Origin: Perkinsus marinus ATCC 50983
Lineage: Eukaryota > Perkinsozoa > Perkinsida > Perkinsidae
DNA length: 64,000 nt
Reading direction: 5' to 3'
Assembly (NCBI RefSeq): GCF_000006405.1
Contig: NW_003206506.1
Coordinates: 141,756-205,755 of the forward strand
In this document: one piece after another, positions 1 to 11,300 of the stretch
How positions within the stretch are numbered: position 1 is the first letter of the stretch
Layout of the letters: every line of letters begins with the position of its first letter
Notes under the pieces: model-generated
What the model saw: the letters and a program-made list of their open reading frames with translations, nothing else
What the model was told of the DNA's origin: nothing
The model's database searches: none
Position numbers and translations under genes: made by a program

Positions 1-22
1 CTGACCGAGAACAACACGGCAT

Positions 23-641
23 CTATATGGGGCTTGCTTGGCAAAACCTGCACACATATGGAATCCCGGAGTCACGATGCAACCGGAACTTACCGAAGGC
101 AGGTTCTGAGTATGAACTCGACGTGCCATCATCCTTGTCGACGATACACTGCTCAGCTCTAACGCAGTGCTCCCATTTGTGGTCGGCTCCCATTTTCACA
201 TCGATGTCCAGTACGAGGTTGAAATTCTCATCTTGACGTTCAGTAAGGAACATAGGGATCCCCAAACGGTACAGCACCGGGATGTAGCGGCCATGAAATC
301 CATTGCCACGGAGCCACAAGGGCAGTCCACTTGTAGAGTTGTTCAAGCTGAGTATGTTGGAATATAAATTTGTTCGTGGAACTGTACTATGCAGCAACAC
401 TGCCATTTTGGCAGTGGGTAGCATGCCTACTAAGCCTCACATGAGGTCTACCCCACTAGAAAAGAGCGGACTCACTTGTCCTCAGCTAGCTCGGCTTCTG
501 TAAGGAAGGACGATAGTTCCAGGCTGGAACTTCCAGCACTTCTTCATCGACATTCGTCAGGATCTGAGTTGGACACAACATTGAGAACCCGCCGTCTGTA
601 CTTGCCTCCTGTCGCACTAAAGGCATGCATAGTAGCATCAT
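23..641 (-). CDS. possible secreted protein, unrecognised
   Basis: Two blocks of plausible coding sequence lie on the minus strand. The upstream block starts at tandem ATGs near 641. Its hydrophobic start (MMLLCMPLVRQEAS) could be a signal peptide, and it ends near an in-frame TAG at about 490. The downstream block runs from about 416 to a stop at 23 and contains GLPLWLRGNGFHGRY and VCRFCQASPI. An intron of roughly 70-100 nt with a gtgagt donor probably joins them, but I could not find a junction that keeps frame with certainty. A perfect 8-bp hairpin (398-416) overlaps the likely acceptor. I recognise no family. It may be two unrelated ORFs. Confidence 0.35.
398..416. repeat. perfect 8-bp hairpin at a probable splice acceptor
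   Basis: CACTGCCA, a TTT loop and TGGCAGTG form an exact inverted repeat. On the minus strand it covers the likely intron end (ggcag) of the possible secreted-protein gene. It contains the string GCCATTTTGGC, which resembles the core of the Perkinsus spliced leader, but that string is palindromic and the rest of the leader is absent. Confidence 0.6.
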
Positions 642-941
642 CAATTCCTGACGTATACGGCTCCACCCGAGTATCTAATCACCTAGCGATTGGAGCCAAG
701 CATGCAACATACGGGCCCATCTCTTTATATAACCACAGTTCATATTATTTCACTTCTACACTACTCATTTCTCTCAGGTCCACCCTTGCTGTAGTACAAG
801 TGAATCAAGGGGAAAGCGATATGATAAAAGCTGTGTATAGTCACGCGCTCACGAGGTTCCTCTTCAGCGCTGTCCTCTTTAAGATTGCTTCTTAGCTGGA
901 GTATAACATAATCCAAGGCGGAACTAGGCGAGGGCAGTGCC

Positions 942-960
942 CGGTGCCCTCAGGGCACCG
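942..960. repeat. perfect GC-rich hairpin
   Basis: CGGTGCCC, a TCA loop and GGGCACCG form a perfect 8-bp stem. It lies between genes, about 470 bp downstream of the vigilin stop on the minus strand. No gene or RNA family is evident around it. Confidence 0.6.
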
Positions 961-1410
961 TTGTGGAAGTTGGGGTCGTAGAGGGGACGATGGAGGGTAA
1001 TAGCTGTCGAAGCAATGCCAAGAAAGCTAGGCTAGCTTTCCTGATGGAGGCTTTCCTGAATGAGGTAGTTACTGCCTCATCTAGCCTTTTCTCAACGCCA
1101 CAGTCGGTCTCAAGCGGTGCCAGAATCCGTGCCAGCCTCCGCTTCACTCAGACTCACATACCCCTCCACCCGAGACATTGTTTCAGTGAAAATTCCACTT
1201 CCATAGGAGCCCCCGACATTAACGCACTTCAACGCTAGGCAGAGGTGGGGCGTTCTAAGTGCTTGTCGCCATCATCACTATAATAATCACCACTACCACT
1301 ATACCCAGATCTACCTCAGCCCATTGAAGGCTTAAGATATGGCGTAAACTCCCGATGCGGGAGATGGAAAAATAATAAATGATAATCACCAGCAGCACCA
1401 CGTAATCGCG

Positions 1411-1426
1411 ATTTCGTGGCGCGCGA
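1411..1426 (+). repeat. dispersed ATTTCGTGGCGCG motif, copy 1
   Basis: ATTTCGTGGCGCGCGA matches the core found in introns at 7400, 9876 (inverted) and 16472. Here it lies immediately downstream of the minus-strand vigilin stop codon (1430-1432), so it would fall in the 3' untranslated region. The second arm of the hairpin is degenerate. Confidence 0.6.
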
Positions 1427-1429
1427 TGT

Positions 1430-4400
1430 CTACTTTGACGAGTCTTTGCGAAGACTCTCTGCGGGCTTCTCTTCCTTCGGTTTGCCGGGGAGGGCGGGGA
1501 AATCAGACTCGTCAAAAACGAAGTCCTTTTTGACAGCCTTCGCAACAGCACCACCTGAAACAAGCGGTGGCGCAGTGACGGTTTATGAAACTCCACCGTG
1601 TACAATTTATTCGCTATAGAATGTCTACGCCGAACAGATCGCCTGAGAGTCTCAGGCTGAGACATGCGTCTGTTCGCATTCTATTCCGTCGGGTTGCCAT
1701 ACCACCCCATCGAGAACTTCCACTCAAATGATAGCCGCAGATACACCAGCACCCTTCCTACCTCTCGACTTGGACGATGATGCACCCTCGCCACCCGCCG
1801 CTCCTCCTCCACCACCCCAGGCACTTCCTCGCGTTTTGTTCCTCAGTCGTGGCTGGGCATCTCGTGCACCCACGAACTTGGTCTCGGCAGCAGTCGGGGA
1901 GTCTCCAGCGGCAACCACACCATTTTGCTGGAGGGCGCTACTCATCCCCGACTCTATAATCTCCTTCAACATCGCCTCCGCCTTCTTCACGGCCTCTTCC
2001 GCTCCCCTTATCACACAGACAGCCGCCGACCTCTCTTTGACGCCTCCACCCGCTCCTCTCTTGCTCAACTGCACATCCGTGCAAAGCGTCAACTTCTGAA
2101 TTTTATGCAACTGAGACAGCTACAATTGATTTGAGCAACTCTATAAATTAATACTACAGTTCTCCCTGATGGTCCCACAACACTAGCCACCTTATCGTGT
2201 GGTATGGCAACCTGCACTGTCGTCATCAATGCCAACAAGGCCTTATGCTCCGCCACAGCACGACGCAGTAGCTGAAAGACAACACAGTGACCAACTTTAC
2301 ACTTTCCTGTACTCACTTTCATCGCTAATGCGACCTCTGTAGGTCCACCAACTGCCTTCACATTCTTCCCATCACCACTCTCCTCCACATAAAGCTTAGT
2401 CCCCGAGTCTCGAGCAATCTGGTGTAATGTAGCCTGCCCGTTAGCACTGAGCATATTCACCACCGCCTCCGCCAGGTCCCCATCACCCTTGCACTCCTTC
2501 AAAGTCTCGAACCTCTCTGCAGTGCCACTCGTATCAATAAGCTTTTCAATCAACACTCTCGCCTTGGAAGCCGCTTGAGCATTGCCCAGAAGCTCCAGAT
2601 GGGCCTCCTGCCCGTCCCCGCCTTTCCGTAAGGTCAAGCGGATGAGCCCTGACTTCCTCTGAATGCTTCGCAGGTTGCCCGTATCCTCCCAAATGTGGCT
2701 ATGCTCGGATGAAACCGGTACTTTCTCAACGGCCAAAGAAGCCTCTTCGACCAGATGCTGGATATCCTTCACCGCGGCATCCAACTCCTTCTCCAAAGTC
2801 GGATCGTCGTTGAACGGTAGAAGCACTTGTAGTGTTGTATCAGAGTCCCTCAGTATCGTACAGCCACATTGCCTCCTGATAGTGGCAAACCTGCTTGCCA
2901 CGCTGGTGTGGCCGCCCTGGCCCGCACCAAACAGCCTGTCCAGAACCTCCTTATTAGAGCACTTCACCACTCGCTTACCAACACTGTTGGCATATTCTCG
3001 GACCATCTTAAGCCCAGTAGCGACGTCATTAGCGCTCGCCCCGCGAATAGTGACATGAGCGATACCAGTGTTCTTATGAGCATTGGCATCAGGTGGAGGG
3101 CCTTTGATGTGAATCTGGCACTTGGACAGGAACTCCAACCGTCTTATGTTTTCTCCCCTGTCTCCCACGACACACTTGGCTATTCCAACTTCAAGCTTCA
3201 GCGACGTGTCTCTGAACTCCCCACGACGACCTCCTAACTCCTTATGGTCTCCCCCACCACTCGAACCAGTGCGAGGCCTCGGTCGCTCACTCATAGCAGT
3301 ATGCAGCTCCTCGACAATCTTATCTACCTTCTCTGCCTCAGGGCTGTATATAGTAACAGAGTCCCCCTTAGCATCCTTGACGATCACAACACCATGACGC
3401 GACTCGAGCTGAGGGGCCAGCTGGAAGACCCTCCTCCTGATACTGTTCAACACGTTAGGACTAGCACTTCCATGTTCAGGCAGCACTAGGCTGATGGAAC
3501 GGCTCACCACCGGGTTGAAAGTCTCCATCTTCCTCAGCGCGCCTTCTACGGCTTCCTCCTTGATTCCCGTCACTTTTATTCCTCTCACAGACCGTTTTTC
3601 GCCAAACACTGGTTGCAGACATACCCTATATTCCTTCTCCCACTTCTGAGCCAGTTGACTAGAGCCACCATTAGGCAATAGCACGTCGAGCAGAGCAGAC
3701 GATACACCCGCATCTCTAGTGATCTCTTTAGTATGCAGTTGTTCTAGTGGCGGTACCTCCTCTAGGCCTAGTATTTGCTGCAGCCTATGAGCTACACGTC
3801 CCATCCCACCGTCCTGAGGTGCCCTCGGGGGTCGGCTCGGCTTGGCCGGGCTCTCCTTCCTTGACTGACCCTGTTGTTGCTGTCGCTCTACAGTGTTCTT
3901 AATGGCATTGACACGTTGCTGGAAGGAACGGAAAGCTTCCTGCTCCACCAAACGTACGAACTGGGATTCCAACTCAGTGAGCATAGCCTTAGTCTCCTTG
4001 GCGTCTATCGAATCTGTACTTTCAAAACAACCGAGTGCTGTAGATAAGTCGTAACTGAGTCAACCCTGTGATACCACACCAATTACACTTCCTACATTTG
4101 TAGCCTCAACTGCTGGACAGTTCCTCTAAAAGAAGGCTTCGGTTGAAGGCGGGCCCTCTCGGCCTCCACGACGTGCGCCAACTTCCGGATGAACTCGTCC
4201 GAGCTGCTTCTATCCGTCTTGCTTAACTTCATAAGGCTCGCCTGCGAAGACCAGATGACCCACATGGTGCCCAACGCAGAAAATCACCTCTTCCTTGAGC
4301 TTGGCGGCGAGTTCCTCAAAATGGGCTGCTGGTTCAGTAGGGATGGCTGGCAAGTTCGCTTCGCTCTGAAATCGTAATAATCACACGAACTGATAAGAAA

Positions 4401-4744
4401 AGCGTCGACGAATCGATAGATTGTCGGTTCGATTCCCCATAAGAGCATCAGTAATATTACCGGCACTGTCACAACCCCAGCAGCATCCTTGGCCTTCTGT
4501 TCATTACGCAGCTTGTTCTTCCTTCTCCTAGCACTTGTGCTCATCACAAACCCACCAGACGAATCGGAAGAGGCACTCTTCCTCTCCAAGGTGTCCTCGG
4601 GCGTTGACAGTGTAGGTGCTGGAGATTGCTGAGGAGCGCGACCACTTCTTACGGCTGCAAGTACCGGGGATTGCCTATTACCTCGACATTAGCGGCATCG
4701 CCATCCGGCTGTTGCTTCGGCTTGGTCTTCTTCTTGTGTCCCAT
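1430..4744 (-). CDS. vigilin/SCP160-like multi-KH RNA-binding protein
   Basis: Vigilin-type proteins bind RNA through arrays of KH domains and associate with polysomes and the ER surface. The start MGHKKKTKPKQQPDGD is followed by small exons and then a long coding block from 3984 to about 2160. A clear KH core (CVVGDRGENIRRLEFLSKC) lies near 3170. A second has VASVVGPSGRT, with the rest of the domain in the next exon. Further degenerate KH-like segments lie between. The last exon (1430-1554) encodes an acidic/lysine-rich tail with DESDFPALPGKP. Introns are 41-53 nt. The one ending the long block is 45 nt, in frame and without a stop, so it hides inside the ORF. The exact number of KH domains is uncertain, and the protein (about 850 residues) is shorter than animal vigilin. 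Confidence 0.75.
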
Positions 4745-5301
4745 AGTAAGAAGACAAACTGAATTCCTAGCACCAGGCACTCGTGTGGAACTCGTGTAAG
4801 ATTTGGTGAAAATTCCCCAGCAGTAAATCTCCCCCAATCCGTATTCGTAGATGTCAACTTTTAAATCATATTCTGCTAAGCAGATGCAGAGAGATCCTCA
4901 TCATCCCAAATTCAACATCAAAAGGAACAACCCTCAGGAAGACCATCTGGAACTACACACTGAGAACATTAACCTTCTAGTATTATCATTTTGCAGAGCC
5001 CATAGGACGCCCTGAGAGCAACGTAGTGTAGTCTGAGATTTTTTCCAATGATCGTATTGTTGTCAAACATTTCGAACATTTTGCACGAACATATTTGACC
5101 TAAATGCACGTATTTGGTCTGCTCATCAGCTTTTGAGTAGTGTGAAAGAGAAGCCATGATTTACTCAGTGGTATTTTCTTAAGTGGCTTATAGTTCTAGT
5201 GGGTGGATTGACTACAGGGGGGAAGGGTGGGGGTTATGGGATGGAACGTCACTTTGGCAGCTGTACTACTACTACCCTTTAGTGGAAGCAGCACCAGCAT
5301 C
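4745..5301. other. divergent intergenic region
   Basis: This lies between the vigilin start (minus) and the NOT1 start (plus), so it should carry both promoters. It is AT-rich from 4840 to 5170. A minus-strand ORF at 4969-5157 (beginning MASLSHYSKADEQTK) shows no homology or splice partner. A likely intron acceptor (ctactaccctttag) ends at about 5279, so NOT1 may have an untranslated or short coding exon upstream. Confidence 0.45.
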
Positions 5302-8300
5302 ATGTCGGAACCACCGTCGGACCAGAACTCCTCTAACCCTCTCGAGGACACCGTTAATAAGCTGTTTAATCGGCTTTATAACGGCGAGATGAGTACACAA
5401 GACTTGGTTAACGTAGGGATGCCGGAGGATTCAAAAGGAGACGAATTGGTTGGATTCAGATGATGTTACAATTCTCGCGCGAACCTGATGTTGGGACGCC
5501 GCCGACGAACCGTCAGATTTTTGAGCACATGATTGTGAATCTGTGCGACGAGCTTAGGTTCATCACAAGGTACTAGAGGTGGTCAACATGGAGCTCCGCG
5601 TGCCCTTCATGGGTGTTGAAGATACCATCCGTTAGATATCCCTCGAATGAGCTTCGCATCACTGCGGAATTGATCGGGCAACTACTGCGGTTTGACTTGG
5701 TCTCTCAAGTCCACAAAAAAGTCATTCTGGAGACCAAAGAGTAGCTCCTGAATGGAAATTGGAGGAGTTATCGGGCCGGTGTAGGTACACCCCTTTGCAG
5801 ATTTGCATGAGGGTCATCCTAGATTCCCTCAAGAGACCGCCGTACTCCCGAATGTTCCGCTTTGGCGTAATACCACACCTCTTTCACTTCTCCTCTACCT
5901 CTGCCCATCGTCAGGTGCTTATTGTAGAACAGTTCTTGGACCGCATAGCTCGTTGGCCGCAGATGTGTGCTGCCTTGGTGGCTGAGCGAGGAGTAGGGCC
6001 TCAGTTCAAAAGCTGCTACCCAGACTACTACGAGTAGCACCTTCAGCGGTCCTCTTTGTTTCCCACTTATCGTTTTCCATTAGCTATCTCGTGGAGCTGC
6101 TCAACGCCATCCCGGCTGAGTACCGCGACAGGCCAGTGATTGATCACTCATTATTGCTCCAACAGTGGATTCACCTGCCCCCAGCGCCCGAGCTCTATCC
6201 TCCACCATTACAGGAGAAGGAGGAAAGGGAGCTCCACGCTGCTAGGGTTGCTGCATTCAAGGCCGGCAAACCGATGCCGCCCCCTCGCAGAGAACTGGTA
6301 CTATCAGCTTTGGAATTTTTATCGTCACCTCATTATCTTTCGTCAGCCGGCTGCCGCAGTTCCTGAGAAAGCTAGGAGCAGTTCGCCAGAGTCGCGTGGC
6401 GGGTCCCAGGAGCCGTCACAGCCAGTGATCATCCCTGTTGACCGGATACTCTCGGATGAAAAGGTGGGCATGCTCCACGTGTTCTGTATGGTCCTAGGGT
6501 CCTGCCTTTAGGCTATGGCTGGTATTGCCATCCCCCCTGATTGGTTCTGCGACCTAACAATGCAGACCTTCAACGCGCTTACTCCTCAGAATCTGCGGGA
6601 GAAAGCGGCGGAGCTCAGAGAGGTGCTTAGCTGCTTCATACGCCGCTCTTCAGGATGTTGATTTTCCCTTAGAATCTCAAACCTGAGTATTTCCAGTGGT
6701 TTTCGATGTACATGGTCAAGAGCCGCGTAGCCAAGGAGGTTAACCTCCAGCCTTTGTTTTTGAAGGTAGGAAACTTCCGATCGATCAGCTCACCATTGAA
6801 GTTTTTATTCTCAGTTTTTGGACGCCTTAGGCCAGAATAAGCTCATTGACTTCGTCACTCAGAGCACATTCACTCTGTTACATTTGCTTCTTTCGGATGA
6901 TGCTCTGGACATGGCAGTAGTCTCACCAGCTCATAGGACAGCTCTCAAGAACCTAGGCACCTGGCTGGGCAGTGTAAGTGCTGCAGGGTCGTATTCATCT
7001 TGAGAGGGATCCCTTTAGATTACTATTGGACGGAACCGCGCCCTTAAGGCGAAGGACCTTGACCTGAAGCAGCTGTTGTTGGACTCTTACTCCAGTGGCC
7101 GCCTTACTGCCACTCTCCCTTTGGCGTGTAAAATTTTGGAGTCTTTGAAGGACTCACGGACGTACAGGCCGCCGAACCCCTGGAGTAACGCTCAGCTCAG
7201 TCTGCTGGCAGAAATCCACGATGTGAGGGATGCTGCTGTCCGATGGTTGGGATGGACTGTTTTGGTAGATCCCAAATCTTCGGACGAACTTGGTGTTCGA
7301 GATAGAGCTCCTAGCGAAGAAGTTGGACTTGTCCCCGTCCTTCCGGGAGTATAAGAAGACAGACCTCTTGGCGGGAAGGACCATGCCTGAAGGTATGACA
7401 ATTTCGTGGCGCGTGACAAGAACTGTTTGGTATTAGGCTCTCCGGATGTCTCCAAGGGCCCTCACCCGCTCGCAGTGGGTCGTACGGAACCGACTCCTCG
7501 ACCAGCAGTTGGCATACCTCCACCAGCGGGCCACCCTGGAGGTCCCTCCCCCCAAGTTGACTTTTCTCAACGCATTGCCAATGCTATGAACATGGCCAAC
7601 TTGTGGCAGCAGGGTCAGGTGGCAGCAACTTCTCCACCACAGCCCAGGATGTCCCCTGTCCCGGCTGCCGCTCAGCAACCCATGGGCGCACCACCAATTC
7701 CTGTACCCTCGGTGGCATCTATGCAACCAGCGAGCTCCTTTGCGGCACAGGCAAAGAGCTCTCCTGCTGCTGCTGCTCCTGCAGGAGACAATGAAGGCTT
7801 CATCCTTCCTAATCTGCCCAGTCTGGTGATCATAGATCCCAATGTGGAACTCTTCCGTCTCCAGCCTAAGTTGAAACCCATAGTGCCGTTGGCGATGGAC
7901 CGGGCTATAAGGGACATAGTCACTGCTGGTAGGGATGCTACTCGGCTGTTAGATAGTAATGCCTTGATACCGCTTTTCAGTCGTCGAGCGTAGTGTATCA
8001 ATAGCGACTCTGACGACTAAGCAGGTCGTGCTCAAGGACTTGGCGATGGAGCCGGACGAGCAAGTGGTCAGGAAGGCAGCTCAGCTGATGGTCTCTAACC
8101 TTGCTGGTGCTTTGGCTCTTGTCACTTGCCGGTAGTACTCTCCATATTCTTATAGAGGGTCCAAGGATGTTAATGTCAGGGAGCCACTCCGACTTTCTTT
8201 GACCAACCATCTCAAGGCTCTTCTCAATCCTGGGAATGCCGCGCCCCCACAGGACTATCAAGAGAACGCTCTCATCGAGCAGGTGAGGAACTTTAGGTCA

Positions 8301-11300
8301 CTCCCTCCGGAACGCAGTGCTATGATATGCAGGTCATCTCTACCGTAACCACCGACAACTTGGAACTCGGATGTCAACTTATTGAGAGAATAGTCTGTGA
8401 AAGGGCAGTTAAGGAGATAGATGTAGTCTTCCAGCCGGTGAGTTCAAGAGACCCCTCCCGCTCCTAGGACGGCATCACTTTATTAGGCCTATGAGGCGCG
8501 CCAGAGGCACAGGGAGAAATACGGTCCCAGCGGTCCTCAGTTCGTGGACTCGGAGTTCTATGATGTTAGTGGGACCTGGCCTAACTCGCTGCCCAGCAGT
8601 TTGAGACCGAGACCAGGACCATTGCCAGCTAGAGAGCTGAGGGTAAGTACAGTGTAGTTGGTCGGGTGAACTGCATGTACATGCCACAGTGGGGATGTCT
8701 GTATTGAACAGCAGTCGGATGGTGCTTAGGTGTATCGGGATTTCTTGACCAAAGTGAGGCCCCCGGCCACGGGCGGTGTGCCCCCTCCAATGAGTGGAGC
8801 GGTTCCTGCGGATATCCAGCGCAGGATCGTTGGAGCTCCCCCAGGAGTAGTAGCAGAAACACCGCCAACTTGATGGGAAATTTTTGTGTAACAGATGCAG
8901 CCCAGCGCCCCTCAGCCACCAGCATTACCATCACTGGTTCAAGTCCAAAGCATTGTGAAGCAGCTGCATGCACAGGTAATGTATGGCTGGGAGCGAGGGG
9001 CACCATGGACTTCCTGGCAGGCTTCGGGTGCGGTCCATCAGCTCGAGTCCCTACCCACGGAGGGTCCTCAAGGGAAGGTATGGCGGTTCACAAAGATCTT
9101 ACTAACCACCGGTCTGGAGGAGGTTATCGCTCGTGCCGCTACCAACGAGAGGGTAGTTGGTCTATACTTTACCTGATGCTTCCGGATTGTTGGACTGTAG
9201 GTTCTGACTATGCCCGAGATTAGTGATACTCAACGGCCACAGCTGGACAGTTTCTATGCTTTGGTTGGTCTATGCAGCCTTACCGCACCATCAGAAGAAG
9301 CTAGTGCTCCTAGCGCTGGTCTCACTGGATGGCAGGTAGTTGACCTGAGCAAACTTCTATTCCAGAGAGGAATCCTCCTTTTCTGTAGTTGTTGTTGAAG
9401 AACCTCGATGAGATCCTCAAGCATGACCCAGGCCTGGCAACTGTGGTGGTCTCTCATGTATTGAAAGAGATGAACCGCAAGTTCGACCAGTTGGCCGCCA
9501 TGTACGTTGGAGTCAACGTGCTGGCTGAGAAGACTAAGACTGATGTAGGATGCAGTGGGAAACTACCAAAAGCTTATTGTATGTCTTCATTATCTCAGGC
9601 GGCAGCAGCAGTAGCGATCAAACAACAGCTACAGTGGTCACAGAGTCACGTCACAGAAGCACATGTCCGCCTGGAGATCCACTTGGCCATGCTTGGTAAT
9701 ATACAGATCCCCATACCGTTCTGATTCATCCATGTTTTTGCAGGTGTGGTATTGCAAACTGTTGGAGCCTCTAGTGAGGATACCGCCTTGCGAGTAGTAC
9801 AGACGCCCTTGTTGGCCTTCTGCGTTGAGCTATTGCATAGGAAGCTGCTAGGCCATACTTCGGAGTATTAGTGAGAATTTCGTCACGCGCCACGAAATTA
9901 TTTTGCTTCTCCTTGTTCAGTGGTCAAACTCCCTTCGCAACACAGAGGCTCAGAGGCAGGCCCTCCAGCTGGTCTGTGCGGGGTCATCGCTACTCTTTGG
10001 TGAAGGAGTCCGAAGTTGACACTATTCTACAAAGGCTTTTGACGGAGTACAAGTCGCCACAGAACACTATGTTTGTGGTAATGCTTTCAGAGGGGGCCTA
10101 GAGGCAGTTGACTTTGAATATTTTCCATTGTTGGTAGGTTACCTTCCTCCAGCTGGTCCTCAACAAGATGCGTATATCGACAGTTCAGAGCTGGGTGCAT
10201 TCCATTGAGGTTATCCAGAGGATTGGCCTCCGCCTTAGAGAGCAGATGCAACATCCGGGATCTCATTTGGTAGGGACCTGGGCATAGTGTTGGGAGTTTT
10301 ATCATCATGTGTTTGGTAGAGTACATTGGAGAAGCAATTGGCAATGACGACGGCACAGTTTGTAGAGGCTTGCAAGCATTCGGCCCAGGTTCTATACCCA
10401 GACAGGGTATTACAATACAGAAGGGTAGTACGTCCGCACCTCAGACAGGATCTTCCCATCATCCACATCAGGCCCTCACGCTGAACAAGGCACCTCAGAA
10501 CGCTGTACCGCCAGAGGCTATCCACTATCTTGCGATACACGTAGGTCTTTCTGTGGACACTTAGTTCGAATGCTTCGTCTTAGGTGCCTCCATCGTCGCA
10601 GCTACAGCCTCCTAGTAGCACCAAGTCGCTGGTGGACAATGTAGGTGTATTCAGGTGACGGGGGGCATGGCAGTCTTGATGCCAGGTCCCGGAGGCTACC
10701 AAGGCATCGTATATCGACGCTTTTGATGCATGGCGGAAGAAGACGTCGAAGGAGGCCAATCTCCCATGCGAGTTGCCGAGTACTAAGGACGAGCTCAAAC
10801 GCTTGAAGATAAACTACCTCAACGAGTACTTCATTTCGAAGGTAAGGAGCACCGCTCCGCTGTTGACCATGTACTGGTCGCTCTCGTTATCAGGGGCGAC
10901 CTGTCGGGACTAATGACCAGCCAAGTTGGTTCCCAAGCTTCCTGGCTGTAGTCCTCAGCCATGTTGTGGATTTGGCTACTATGGAGACCGCTGATGCAAA
11001 TAGGGACAGCGAGAATCCCGAGTAAGGGCAGCCAGCCCGAGGAGTAGTAGAATATTGATTTTCCAATACTCAGAAAATCTACTCACGAGACAGAATTGAA
11101 GTTTGACGCCATCGACTGCTTCGCTTCGCTAGTGGTAAGTGGATTCCTTCTTGTAGGCGAGAAATATTTCACATCAGGTCCTTCTCACTCTGGATCCCAC
11201 CCGACCAGTAGAAGGAGGGGATTCTCCTATGCCGGTGTCTAGTACGGTAGAGTATAACGCTATAAGGATGCTACACAAGGCCCTTGAGGTACTAATGGTT

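Larger units (their letters stand above)
642..1429. other. region without a supported gene
   Basis: Short ORFs occur on both strands (for example 963-1238 plus and 950-1147 minus), but none shows homology, a convincing start or splice structure. A perfect hairpin sits at 942-960 and a dispersed motif at 1411-1426, just past the vigilin stop codon. The rest looks like intergenic and 3' untranslated sequence. Confidence 0.5.

Noticed and set aside
399-413. GCCATTTTGGC, resembling the Perkinsus spliced-leader core
   Set aside because: It is part of a perfect palindrome, and the flanking leader bases and a donor site are missing.
4400-4450. tRNA-like B-box GGTTCGATTCCCC on the plus strand
   Set aside because: The T-stem does not pair beyond two bases and no acceptor or anticodon stem is present. 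It lies in a vigilin intron.
8132-8155. An apparent 24-nt mini-intron in NOT1
   Set aside because: Extending the intron to the next AG (about 8179) gives 48 nt and restores TCR directly followed by EPLRLSL, exactly as in animal NOT1. A normal-sized intron explains the data better.
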